Positions 1 through 11,365 of a stretch of 64,000 nucleotides of DNA are shown here, piece by piece. The stretch spans positions 298,389,516-298,453,515 of the forward strand of contig NC_080539.1 of assembly GCF_028640845.1 (NCBI RefSeq). Reading direction: 5' to 3'. Position 1 is the stretch's first letter. The number at the start of each line of letters is the position of its first letter. The DNA is from Ahaetulla prasina (Eukaryota > Chordata > Lepidosauria > Squamata > Colubridae). The notes below the pieces were generated by a model. That model saw only the letters and a list, made by a program, of their open reading frames with translations, was not told where the DNA came from and searched no databases. Made by a program: the position numbers and the translations under genes.

Positions 1-352
1 GGTAAAGGTTCCCCTCGCACATATGTGCTAGTTGTTGCCAACTCTAGGGAGCGGTGCTCATCTCCGTTTCAAAGCCAAAAAGCCAGCGCTGTCCGAAGAC
101 ATCTCCGTGGTCATGTGGCTGGCATGACTCAACGCCAAAGGCGCACGGAACACTGTTACCTTCCCACCAAAGGTGGTCCCTATTTTTTCTACTTGTATTT
201 TACGTGCTTTCGAAACTGCTAGGTTGGCAGAAGCTGGGACAAGTAACGGGAGCTCACCCAGTTACACGGCAGCACTAGGGATTCGAACTGCTGAGCTGCT
301 GACCTTTTGATCGACAAGCTCAACGTCCTAGCTCCTGAGCCACTGTGTCCCT
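1..352 (-). mobile_element. Sauria-type tRNA-derived SINE with BovB-like tail
   Basis: On the minus strand this reads as a tRNA-like head with a B box (GTTCGAATCC, near 285-295), a conserved body (GGGACCACCTTTGGTGGGAA at about 162-185) and a 3' end resembling the BovB LINE (GTTGGCAACAACTAGCAC, near 25-45), ending toward the window edge in AACCTTTACC. This architecture is that of squamate SINEs mobilised by BovB. The tail may continue beyond the window start. Confidence 0.8.
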
Positions 353-2337
353 CTTAATTTCTTAACTTACAACTCATCAATTATGATTGTCATGTGGAAC
401 TAGGGTACTTCTTTCTTTGCTATCATTTATTTTATGTAAAATAAGTCTTTGTTAGTAATCATTGTCTCTTTGACAGATTTATATACAATCTCGTAGAGAT
501 ACTCTAATATAGAACACATTTTAAATGATCTTTTGTGTCTCTTCTATCACAGACAAAAGCCTTCTCTATATTAGTTTATTTTTTTAAATGCTACTGGCCT
601 TTTTTTCTCCAGAACATAAGACCATCATATAAATGTTTCTGATGTGTGTTTTATGACTCTTGTCTTTCTGATTCTATTTACCTATTTGAACACAATGAAA
701 TTTCTTACTGATTAACATTTCAGCAAGGCCCTAAATGAATCTTACAGATTTTTTATCAAAATACATTTGACTATTTGCAGACTGTTTTTAAGAATTAAAA
801 AAAAATTTTTTTTAAACACAGAAGCACTTTTTACTCTGTCTTTCCATGCTTTGGCCTTTAACCAAGGTTTGCTTGATCAGAAACAAACAAATTGTATGTT
901 GTTTCTCCTCAACTTTATTTTAATACTGTTTATGGACTACTGTACTGACTTTTATTATCTATATTACAAATTCTTTTAGGTATATATTTTAGACAAGTTT
1001 AGCATATTACATCCCTTCCCATAATAGATTATTTCAAAAATCTAGCATACATGTTAGCCAATTCATCTAGTCTAAGATATATCTTAATTATGCTTTATGT
1101 TCAATTTGGTCTCACTTCTGTCCATATCTCAAAAGTTATTCTTTTTGAGATCAAGCATTAATTTTATGACTATTTATATTGAAGATGATTCACTAATCAT
1201 TGATAATGCCAGTTAAATTTTGATATAATTTGGAAGTATACCAACTAAAGCTTTGGAAGTATACCAACTAAAGCTTCAATCTGAAAACTGTTTCTCAAGA
1301 AATATATGAGAGTTGGAGAGGGGTTGGTAAATGGGCAGAATTGTTTCGCATGCAAGCCCATTTTTCAGGTTATTCATCAATTAATTTTTCATAGTATCAA
1401 TTAAAAATTTTCTTCTCTAGTAGATAGTTTGAATGCACCCTAGATGAAATCCAAAGCAGAATACATTTTTCTGTAACATCCTATATTACTTTTTAGCAGA
1501 CCTCTGTTACAAGGTAACAAGGAGAATACAAGTTATCAAAACTTTTCTCCAGCTGCTTGAACAGAATTCAAATATTTCATCTACAAACATGACTAATACA
1601 GGGTGAAAGTTGAACTTCCTTATCCGACATTTTTGTTGTTATTAAATCATGTGTCTGCTAGTTTTCTTCAGAAGGATAAAGTAACACAGTAGGATAAAAT
1701 GAAGAAGATGATGCCTTTTTTCTCTTGAGGAAGGAGATGCCACAAGTTGTTGAAAAATAACTATGCAACTTACATTAGTTTCATTTTTTTAGTCAACTAT
1801 TTGTCTGTAATCATTTTTTTCCTGTCAATTATTTATTCTGCATATTCCTTTGTGTGAATCTTTCTCATTTTCTGAAATCCTTTTTACTTTTCAACTTACT
1901 AAAGAACGTACATGTATGAATCAGCTGACACTTTAAAAAGTAAAATATATTTATTTTCTCTCCAAAGGGTAAATTGTAAGCCTATGACTGATACAGTGTT
2001 TACATTTGAGTGGTGGCCCATGAGTCTGTGCTTGGCCTGTTAAGCTTTTTCAGATTCAAAGCAGGAAGTTCTTGAAACTTCTTACAGTTATTTCAATGAA
2101 CCTATGTTTGAAATTTCTATATGGAAGAAAGTTGTTCCCATCAACATTTTACGTATATTAAGTTACACTGTGGCTTAACTACTAACATGTCTATATCATA
2201 TTCTGCATGTGGACATATGAAAAACGTCTGCATCTCAAAAAAAGAGTCACTACTGATTTATGTCTTTGTGAATTTATAATTTATTTACTTAACGTATTAT
2301 AAGCAGATTTGTAAGGCAAAAATTCTCAGATATACAG
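353..2337. other. GPHN intron, no recognised element
   Basis: AT-rich intronic DNA. I see no coding exon or clear transposon. A perfect 23-bp tandem duplication lies at 1230-1275. Confidence 0.6.
1230..1275 (+). repeat. 23-bp tandem duplication
   Basis: The unit TTGGAAGTATACCAACTAAA-GCT occurs twice, back to back and without mismatch, in otherwise unique DNA; it looks like a recent replication slip. Confidence 0.85.
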
Positions 2338-2590
2338 TAGCACTTAGCAATAGTTATAGCACCTAGCCTTATGTAACCCCTCACAGTGCTTTAAAGCCCT
2401 CTCTAAGCAGTTTACAGAGTCAGCATATTGCCCCCAACAATCTGGGTCCTCATTTTCCTGATCTCAGAAGGATGGAAGGCTGAGTCAACCTTGAGCCGAT
2501 GAGATCCAAACTGCCAAACTGCTGGCAGCCAGTGATCAGCAGAAGTAGCCTGCAGTACTGTATTCTAAGCATTGCACCACCGGGACTCAG
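2338..2590 (-). mobile_element. tRNA-derived SINE (snake family with GGTTGACTCAGCC core)
   Basis: The minus strand carries the core GGTTGACTCAGCCTTCCATC, then AATGAGGACCCAGATTGTTG, then a tail with CTGTAAACTGCTTAGAGAGG. The same consensus recurs at 16388-16615 and 62343-62562 and, with a different tail, at 16085-16372. A GA-rich tract (2588-2616) adjoins it. Confidence 0.75.
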
Positions 2591-3362
2591 AGAGAGAGGG
2601 AGAGAGAGAGAGAGGAAAAAACACATAAAACAGTCATTAAAATCAAGTAATCAACTTTTATCTCAGCAAATACTACATAACAAAAAGGCAGTAGTGTCTA
2701 AAGTATTGATGGCATAGGAGAGTTAGTCTAACGTCTAATCAAAATTAAAAATTAACTAAATAGAAGATGTTTAAGTATAGATTAAATCTGAAGCATGTGT
2801 TTTCTATCTATTATTTACCAACAGAAATTAGTTATATTGTATGCTTGATTACAATTTTTGATTGGAAGTAATCACTGCTTCATATGAAGGACCACTGAGA
2901 ACTATCTTTCTCAGAAACTTAGAATAAACTCAGTATGGTAACATTGTATGTGTTTCATAGGACAGCCGACTCAGCACTTGCCTGAGCGTTTTGTGTAACC
3001 ATCAGTTTCAGGCCACCTACGTGAAGCTTAATAAGTCATCTACAAATGCTTAAAAGATGCCATTTGTTTGATCGTATGCTCTTTAATGACCCAGTTTGTC
3101 TTCATAGACTTTATTTTTAAAGATCATATTCTTGATCTTGTTATAATTAATCAGCAAGAATTCTCTATAGAAAGCAGCCGGTGACTGCAATGCTGTCATT
3201 AGTCCAGTGGATGATGGGTATAAAATTGGTTTATCATCCATATGAGACAGTTTCAGCACTGAAACATTTTTATTTTCTAACTTTGGAAGACAATCCAACA
3301 ATTTCAGTATATGTTTTATTTGGGTAGGATTTCACAAAAAAGAAACAATGGTTCTTACATAT

Positions 3363-3987
3363 TGTTCTGTCCCCCACCTCAGTCCGGGAGGCATGCAAAC
3401 TGACCCAATTAGCCAGCAATTTAGTCCACGGCAACTATCAGCTCTGGCAGCAAACTAGCGTCCGTCTGCCAAGGTTTTCTTTATCTCCTTGATGCCGGCG
3501 TCGCAGAGCTCGTTACCGGAGCAACCAGGAAGTCAGGAGCAAACAGCAATTCAGGCCAAATGCTCAGTCAGATAGTTCAGCTCAAGTTTTCTCCAGTCTC
3601 CAACTCCAGTCAGTTGATTTGTTCGTCACGAAGTAGTATAGCAGCCCCTCCTTCTTTTATACCCTGTGGGGTGTGGCTCCGTGACTCAGCACTTTCTAGG
3701 CTTGCCCCACCCCTGCTTCTGTTGTTCCCGCCTCTCTTACCTACGAAACCTGGGATCTAACCAGGACTGATTGTCCACAGCTGGGTCTGGAAGCGTTGCC
3801 TGGGCAGGGGGAGATACAGGAGACAGAGGCCTCGTCACCTCCTCCACCTGGCCTGCCTCTGGCTCCTGGAGCTGAGCCAGAGAGGCTGGCCCTGCAGAAG
3901 GGAGCTCTGACGGCCCTTCCCCCTCACTCTCTGAGTCACTTTCAGGCAGGGGGAAGGGCCCGAGAGGTGGGGGCTAGAGCCACAACA
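3363..3987 (-). mobile_element. Solo LTR, 5-bp target duplication CATAT
   Basis: The 625-bp element runs TG...CA with short inverted ends (TGTTCTGTCC / CCACAACA) and is flanked by CATAT at 3358-3362 and 3988-3992. On the minus strand it has a TATA box (GGGTATAAAAG, about 3653-3663) downstream of a GC-rich U3-like part. It shares the block GGGGTGTGGCTCC-TGACTCAGCAC with the solo LTR at 33974. No internal retroviral genes are present. LTR retrotransposon versus endogenous retrovirus cannot be decided from the LTR. Confidence 0.82.
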
Positions 3988-3999
3988 CATATATATTTT

Positions 4000-6650
4000 T
4001 TGCAGAAATTACAGATCACCTTGTTCAATAGCAACTGTAACATGTTTCTCATGAGTTTCTCTACACCAGATATATTTATAGTAATATAAATATATATATA
4101 TGTAAACAATGTGATATATGTTATACTTCTGATGCATTATTGAAATTTATACCTAGTTCTCTGGCCATTACCAAAGCAATATCACAGAGTGATTGGTATC
4201 AATTCTCCAATTAACTGGCAGCACTTTATTTTAAATTTTTTTGCAAAATTTGCCAACATGATATACATAGACAATAGATGAAGAGACATGTTTCTTCAAT
4301 AAATTCAGTGCTTTCCAAGAATCATTGCTGAATGAATTCAGGACTGTTATTTCAGCTGGTAGTTCTCCAGGAACATTTCCTGTAACAGCTGTCCTCTGTG
4401 GACCCAAATATTAGTATGTTGAAGCATGAATGTGGCCATTGCAAAGGCAACTCTTAAATTAACAATTTTAAGCTGAAGAAAAATATATATATATAGGAGA
4501 TATTTTATATTTTTATTAAGTTCAATACTCATGAAAAAATAAAAAATTGTGATAAAATATTCTTTACCACAGTCCTTAAGATAGTCATAGAAATAGTTTT
4601 CCATTTCTTTTTTCCAGGATAGTTTTTGGCCTCTAAATCTATTCTATAATGCTAGAATTACTTAGTGCTATTCCATCCCGTATTGACAACAGTTTACCCT
4701 TCATAATGTCTCAGGCCGGGCAAAATAGGCTGGCTATTCAATGATAGTGGCAGTAAGTATTCTGGGTTAATGCAAACCTGGAAAGAGAGCTATATAGATG
4801 GAACTCCTGTTTATAAAGTAAATCTAATGTTTTGATGTTAGTTAGAAGAAAATAACTCTCACATCATAACTGCTTCTGTGTTTTGTTTATCTTGCTTCCT
4901 TCATTACAGCTTACCTAATCCATGGCATTTTCCTCTGTCTTGGCTAATATTCTATATATGTATATACAGTATGTATGTATTGGTCCACTGAGTTGGAGTT
5001 CTAGTGATGCTTCTACATATTGCATGTCTTTGATGATAAATAGTAACTCTTTCTGTAAATTAAATCTTTCTACTGTTCTTGAAAAATTGCTTTCAATCAG
5101 TGGGGAGGTTTGTTTTGTTATTATTGTTCCATATATTGTATTATACATGAACTTAAAAATTATTTATAAGAATTAGCTTTTTACTTTGAGTTAAAAATTC
5201 TTCATCTTTATATAGTATTTTATTTGACTTCTTAGCTTCTAACTACTTATTCTGTGCTAATCTTGTTATGATATAGTAAAGGTAAGTAATTTCTTGAAAC
5301 TTTCCTAAAGACTATAGGCACGTGTTCAGCATTTTTCCTCCGCTTCCTTATACTGTGGTTTTGGTTTGGTAAAACTTTTTATTTTAATTTTTATGTTTAA
5401 CATGAATATTTCATGACTATAGCACTCAGAGTCTCTTTGACTTTAAATGAAAGATGAAAATGGATTTTTAAAACTTAACATTTATCACAGTTGCAGAGTT
5501 CAGCTCTATCATAGTTGACCTTTTTGTTAATAAGTATTATATATGCATTATTTTCCATCTCCTTCAATTTCTTAATTTCACCTTACTTAATATTCATTTT
5601 TATAGAGTTATTACTTAGCATTTTCAAAATTTAATGGACAAATGTAACTTCAAACCCATGAAAGCAATTTATCATTTTTTTAAAAAATACTTTACTAAAC
5701 AACAGAATGTAGCTACAATTTGTCTAAACCTCTTTTTCTAATCAGAACTCAGAACAAAGAAAAGAAAAAAATTATATTTAAAATTATAATACAAAAGACA
5801 TGCACATGTTATTTTCTGTGAAGAGACTTCCATGGAAAAATGGGTTGAGCTAGCAGAATCTTGTATATATTTGTTTTAAAGAAAGATCTATTATATTCAG
5901 CCATGTCTCAAAATAGAAACCGTTGCAATGTAGACAAAAATAATCACTTTTCTTTCAATATGTAGAATAACATAAGTGGCAGCCATATTGCTGTTCATGC
6001 ACCATTTTTGTAATATAGGATTCATAATGTTTTGAATATTCAGAAAAGCATAGGAAATAAAAGACTTCCTTTTCTTGTATTCTATCTCTTGTGCTTTAAT
6101 ACATACTTCTCAAAATAAAGTTTTGCCAGTTGCTTTGCAGTAAGATGCCTAGGATGTTCATGAGGATAGAAAAAGAATGGAAAAAGTTCATTCATGTATT
6201 ACATTTGGAAATACGTGGGAGACAGGCACTTATTTTTCTTATACCCGAAGTTTATTATATGTGTGTAGCTATTTTGATATAAAGCCCATGCTAATTTAGA
6301 AGATAATGGTATACAATATATTAAAATGGAACTGCTAACGAGTAACAGCTTCTTATTAGATAGGGTTTCAGCTTTAAAAAAATCTGTGAAACTCATTTTA
6401 TCCCATGCAGTTTTTATCACTGCTTCTATGGACAGAAGGTAAAATTTCATAATATTAATCTAATAACTTGATGAGTGGTAAACTATAATTCATTTCTACA
6501 ATAAGGTTCTTCCAAACAGTTGAGAGATTTTTCATTTTAACAGTAGCTGAATCATCATACAAGTTTCAGCTGTATTGTTGCTATACTATATTACTACTAT
6601 TTTTTTATTTTGTCCCTTCATTTGCTTCACTATAAATGGACTTAATGCAG
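4000..6650. other. GPHN intron, no recognised element
   Basis: AT-rich sequence with short TA runs (for example 4087-4102 and 4955-4975). Short ORFs here have no recognisable domains. Confidence 0.55.
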
Positions 6651-6651
6651 G

Positions 6652-6872
6652 GGTGAAATACTCCCGGTTCGGACCGGATCACCTGATCCGGTAGTGATGG
6701 CAGCGGGGGTTCAGAGAACCCGTAGCAAAAATCCCTGCCTCCCCCCATGCCCAGCTGAGCCACGCGATCATCAGAGTTTTTTTGTTTTTTGTTTTACTTT
6801 TAAAAGCATTTTTTCTTCGGCCGAAAAAATGCTTTTAAAAGTTAAAAAAAAAAGCCTCTGATTTGCAAACAT
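6652..6872. mobile_element. hAT-like fragment with long perfect palindrome
   Basis: It begins CAGGGGTGAAATACTCCCGG, a hAT-type terminus. The centre (6796-6842) is a hairpin whose 20-nt arms, from ACTTTTAAAAGC outward, are perfect complements around TTCGGCC; outer ATCAGAG/CTCTGAT extends the fold to about 6771-6860. The 3' terminus was not located. Confidence 0.5.
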
Positions 6873-7611
6873 CTATTCTAGGGTGTGGGAATCCTGTTTT
6901 TATATTGTGTTCAAAAACCGTTGATTTTCACTTTGTTATTGTCATTAACATCATCTCATTTTCTGTGTTGTATGATCATATTTGTTTCTCCATTTATCAT
7001 TTCCCAGACTATGTTTTATTCTTATATTTTCCTGATAGGTCTCTGGCGTAAACACTTTTGATATTGCTCAATTATTTTTTTCATTTCTTCAAAGAAGCCA
7101 TTTTTTTAAAAATGACACTATCCATCCCAAACAACCCACCTCCACTCTCACTCATGCTTCACAGACACAAACACATTCATACAGGAGAGACATGTATTAT
7201 TCAAGAATTTTGTTTATAGTAGATCTAGGATACAAAAACCAACCTGCTAGGTTTTAATATTACTTTGATTTTAATAATCCTGGGAAATTTGGGGGTTGGG
7301 GGAGCAACAAATCTGAGCCACTTTTTTAATTGAAACTATTATTGTGTAATTATGGTAGGAAAGTTTGTGTTGTTTTTGGTTGTTGTTGTTGTTGTTTGTA
7401 ATGTAACTTTTTTCCAGGAAAGGACAACCATAAGCCAACATAGGTTGGGACATTGGCTTAAGTTATTTAATTGTAATAAGTAGATTTATGCTAGTCACAT
7501 AAATTCAGACTGAGGTAGATGTCTCCTTGGGGCAAGCTGCTGTGAAACAGAAGAAAGAGGGATATTTGGTGTGTTTTTTTAATCCATAATTATTTCATCA
7601 TTATATAAGAT

Positions 7612-8345
7612 GTCTCAAAGGTGCTTTTTCAAAAGGCAACGGGACTGTTTTTTCCTTAAGGAAGAAGAACAAAATGTTTTGCTTCTCATCCACAAGCTTC
7701 ATCAGTTGTGATGGTGGAACGGGGAGGGGGGGGGATGGAATAATAGATATGACAGTTGAGTTTGTATGGTGGGGGGATGGAATGGTAGGTGTACGTTCTG
7801 ACCAGATGTTGGTGGTGGGAGAATGGAAAGATTGTATTTCTTTGCAGTCATCTGGTCATTAGCACTCTCCCTGAGAGTTCTTGAGGCCATTTGGGGGTTT
7901 ATCTCTGCTCTGAAATTCACCTGAATCAGAGTGCAATTGGTTGTGGAACTTTACTGAAACTGCTGTAAGGGCTGTGTTGTAGACTGGAGATTGCAGCACT
8001 TTCAAGATTTCACAACTAATTGCACTCTGATTCAGGTGACCCTGTGGGCAAAGATAAACCTCCTAGAAGGCTCAAGAGCTCTCAGAGATAGTGCAGTCCA
8101 GATGATTGCAAAGAAATATAATCCTTCTATTGTTGGTCCATCCCCCAGTCATCCGGTCATAACCTAGCCTTCCATCACTCCCTTCCCCCTCCCCCCTCCC
8201 CCCTCCCCCCCCCACCCGTTATCACAACTGATGAAGCTTCTTGGATGAGAAGCAAAACAATTTGGTTTTTTTTTCTTAAGAAAAAATGTCCAGTTGCTTT
8301 TTGAAAAAATACCTTTGAGACAACTGTGTCTTGAATGACTGAGGA
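7612..8345. mobile_element. Penelope-type terminal fold-back (family B)
   Basis: Two diverged copies of the same roughly 310-bp sequence lie in inverted orientation: left arm on the minus strand (about 7612-7950), right arm on the plus strand (about 8012-8345). The inner ends, CACCTGAATCAGAGTGCAAT and its complement, match exactly. Each arm contains CTGATGA followed by a GCTTC stem-loop and a degraded GAAAC. No protein-coding part remains. A third, single copy is at 61606-61845. Assignment to Penelope rests on the shared terminal motif with the GIY-YIG-bearing element at 47.1 kb. Confidence 0.6.
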
Positions 8346-8693
8346 TATCCACAGACATTATATAAGGTACAATTTTGTACTCAGAAGTAGCTGCAGAACT
8401 ACACAGGTCTCCTTATTTTAACCTCAATAATTGTTGGCTTTTCACGTTAAATGTTCTTCATTAAGAAGTAAAACTAGAATCTGGACTTCATACTATAAGT
8501 TGCTTCTTTTCTTTTTAGAAGAAACAAATATTTGGAAATGTAGGCTCCACAATTAATAGTACATGCAAAAGTTTTACTCCCTCATTCAGAGATCTTTGAA
8601 AAATGTGGTATTGTCTAGCTCCTCTCAACAAAATACAACCTAGCAAGAAACAATCCCACTGAGTATCATTATTATTTATTGCCAAGAAACTAA

Positions 8694-9320
8694 GATTCAT
8701 AGAATCATAAAGTTAGAAGGCACGTTGGTCTTCAAATGCAATACCCTGTCCAGAGCAAGAACCCTCCTATCACCCTAGACCAGGGGTGTCAAACCGATTT
8801 CATTGGGAGCTGCATCAGGCTTGTGTTTGACCTTAGGGGCTGGGGTGAGCATGGCCAGTTCAACATCACTCGTGTCAGGGGTACCTGTGGTGGCCCGAGC
8901 ACTCTGCCAGCGAAAACGGCTTCCTGAGCTCCGTTTTCTGCTGCAACAGCCTCCTGCAACCCTCTTTCCCAAGAGCTCCGAGCTCCATTTTCATTGGCAG
9001 AGGCACTACGGACCAGTCCTTTGCTGTTTCCAGGACGGCCCACGGGCCAGATCTAAGCACCCTGCGGGACCAAAGGCCCCTGGACTTTGAGTTTTACTTC
9101 CCTGCCCTAGAAATTAGTGCCCAATCCTTGTTTCATCAAGTCCAATGTTAGAGTACCCAAACTTAAGAATCAGATTCTTCCTTTTTTAAAGAGTTCTCAC
9201 AGTCAGAAAATTGTTCTTGATTTCAAGTTTGGATTCCCCTCTGCAAAACCTCTATACCTTGATCCTTATCCTATTCTCAAATAAATCCAAACCCTTTCCC
9301 CAATTATAGCACTTTGTATT
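8694..9320 (-). mobile_element. CR1-like LINE 3' end, interrupted by a hAT element
   Basis: The left segment (8694-8780) contains ATTCATAGAATCATAAAGTT, the characteristic 3' end of amniote CR1 read from the opposite strand, followed by a diverged CR1 UTR. It resumes at about 9113 after the inserted hAT element. The right boundary is approximate. Confidence 0.55.
8781..9104. mobile_element. hAT non-autonomous element (CAGGGGTGTC family), 8-bp duplication
   Basis: It starts CAGGGGTGTCAAAC and is flanked by CCCTAGAC (8773-8780) and CCCTAGAA (9105-9112), an 8-bp target duplication with one change, as expected for hAT. It is inserted in the CR1 fragment. Same family as 30240-30535 and 36977-37260; GC-rich with no transposase. 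Confidence 0.78.
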
Positions 9321-9589
9321 TGCTAACATGCTTTCTTTAAGCTAAACATACCCAGTTTAGAATATGTTTAGGTTAATATTCATGCATACTGTAGACATGG
9401 TATAGATAATATAATATGCAGAATCTTGGAAACAGAATAAATCAAGTGCCAGTATTCCTTTATTATTCATTAAGCTAGAGCCTCTGAGAACTACTCAAAG
9501 CTGTTGTTTCCAGGAGTGCAACTCAACCAGTATATTAAGTAAGAAACAAAAAAGATGTTATGTTTCTCAAAAGTCCTCTGTAAAATTTC

Positions 9590-9909
9590 CCGGCAGGCCC
9601 CAGTTACATCATTAAGTGAATTACTGTGGGTTGTTAAGTGAGTACTTCATGTGACCATGACTTATGACTTCCTATGGGCTTCTTCAATGACTTTGCTTGT
9701 GGGAAGCCAGTGGGGAAGGTCACAAATCATAATTGTGATTCTGGGACACTACGATAGTAAAAAAAATCTGGACCAGTTGCCAAGGTCATGTGACTGCAGG
9801 GGTATTGTGATGCCCAGAATTTTGAGGACCATTTGTAAGAACCACTCTTCAGCACTGTCATAAATTCTGAGTCGCTGAACAAGTGGTCATTAACCAAGAG
9901 CTACCTGTA
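9590..9909 (-). mobile_element. Tigger-like MITE (TIR caggtagtcctcgacttac family)
   Basis: The right end AAGAGCTACCTGTA is the degraded terminal repeat seen intact at 20439 and 55667. The interior has the family's repeated AACAACTG / TTAAGTGA words. The left end is eroded. Confidence 0.55.
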
Positions 9910-10440
9910 TAGACTAATCAGATATCATGTTTAAGACAAATAATAAGATCAAAGTTTTGAAGAAATTTGTGCTTAGGAAATAATTGATCAAATTTTGAAA
10001 CAGCTAGAAATGTTAAGTATAGTGTTTATTTTATCTTGTCCTGTTTTAATTGATCTATTATAATCAGCTTCAAGTGTCTATATTCTGTATTTCTGTATTT
10101 CATTTTTGAAGTAAAATATAGATTTTATTATATTTTTCTCATTAATATATTTGTAGTAAAAGTAAAGCATAATTGAAATTGAAGATATATGTATATATAT
10201 ATATATATAATTACAGTTCAGCTTCAAACAAAATTTGTATTCTATACATTGGTTTAGTTTCTCTTGTTTATATTTAATTCAAACTGTTAAGCAACAGTTT
10301 GTTAAATATAAGTTGTGTAAGAAGATTTTTTAAAATGAATATAGCCTCTGTCTCCAGGTCCCAGGAGCTTACCCACTATATTCCTGTAGTCACTTTATAA
10401 TGTTTGTTCTGCTTTATCAGTTCTGCCCTTCTCTCTACAG

Positions 10441-10483
10441 GTCCAATCCAGGTGCAGCAGTAAGGAGAACATCCTCCGAGCAA
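10441..10483 (+). CDS. GPHN: GPHN exon: end of linker (residues 289-303)
   Basis: A 43-nt exon encodes VQSRCSSKENILRA plus the first base of Ser303. It is preceded by a pyrimidine-rich acceptor ending ctctctacag and followed by the donor gtaagt. It is too short to stand out as an ORF and was found by matching the linker end of gephyrin. It belongs to the flexible C (linker) domain that carries phosphorylation and partner-binding sites. The next linker exon upstream is outside the window. Confidence 0.93.
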
Positions 10484-10762
10484 GTAAGTGTTGCATCTTT
10501 GTATTCTTCTGGAATATAATACCTTCATGATAAGGTATAGTTTTGCTGGAATGATTTTGGTGACACCATAGAAAGTGAACTCCTTTTAAAGCTATTTTGT
10601 CTAGGCTTTTGTGTCTGCAGAGTACACATGGGTATATGTGAGGAGATCTTAGTAGACAAACTGAAAGATATACAAAATACTGTATCCAGTGGTCATGGAC
10701 AAATGTTCTATGACATTTGTAAAACCATAAATAAATATATACTAAAATGGAAAATAAATAAA

Positions 10763-10775
10763 GAAAGAAAGAAAG

Positions 10776-10838
<63 letters not shown>

Positions 10839-10839
10839 C
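10763..10839 (+). repeat. (GAAA)n microsatellite
   Basis: About 17 near-perfect GAAA units plus flanking imperfect ones. It creates long spurious Lys/Arg/Glu and Ser/Phe/Leu ORFs on the two strands, which I discount. Confidence 0.95.
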
Positions 10840-11365
10840 ATCTCCGCCCATCAGGATATGTAGCAGAAATTTCTGGAAATACAGTTTTATGTTACATGCA
10901 GAAAACTTGGATACACGTTTCTGACCTCGCAAACAAACCAGAAACTGACATTTATTTTCAGTAAGCTGCATATTAATTATATGTAGTAACAATGATTAAT
11001 TTTAATTAAGATTTACAGAACCAAGTTGCTTTATTATTGCATTTAATGCAGTCATTAAAATGGGTTGTCAGTAATGATAAACTGTGACTGTAATGATAAA
11101 CTATGACAAAGTTAATGCACCCATGAAACAGTTGTGAATTAAATAATTTATATAAAGCTAATTATCCTTTTAGCTTTGTGACTAGCAATGTTTTTACTGA
11201 TTCTTATTAGTTAATGCTTCTGTTTTCACTATGTTGCTTTATAATTTGTTATTTTAGTTCTTTTTTTATTAAATCAGTTTGTAATAAATATAATGGAATG
11301 AAATTGTTGAAGTTTGGACCACTGAATCTCTATAATAAAAGATATAGTGACTGATTGTAAAAAAG

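Noticed and set aside
10395..10992. ORFs rich in Ser/Phe/Leu or Lys/Glu/Arg
   Set aside because: Produced by the (GAAA)n microsatellite.
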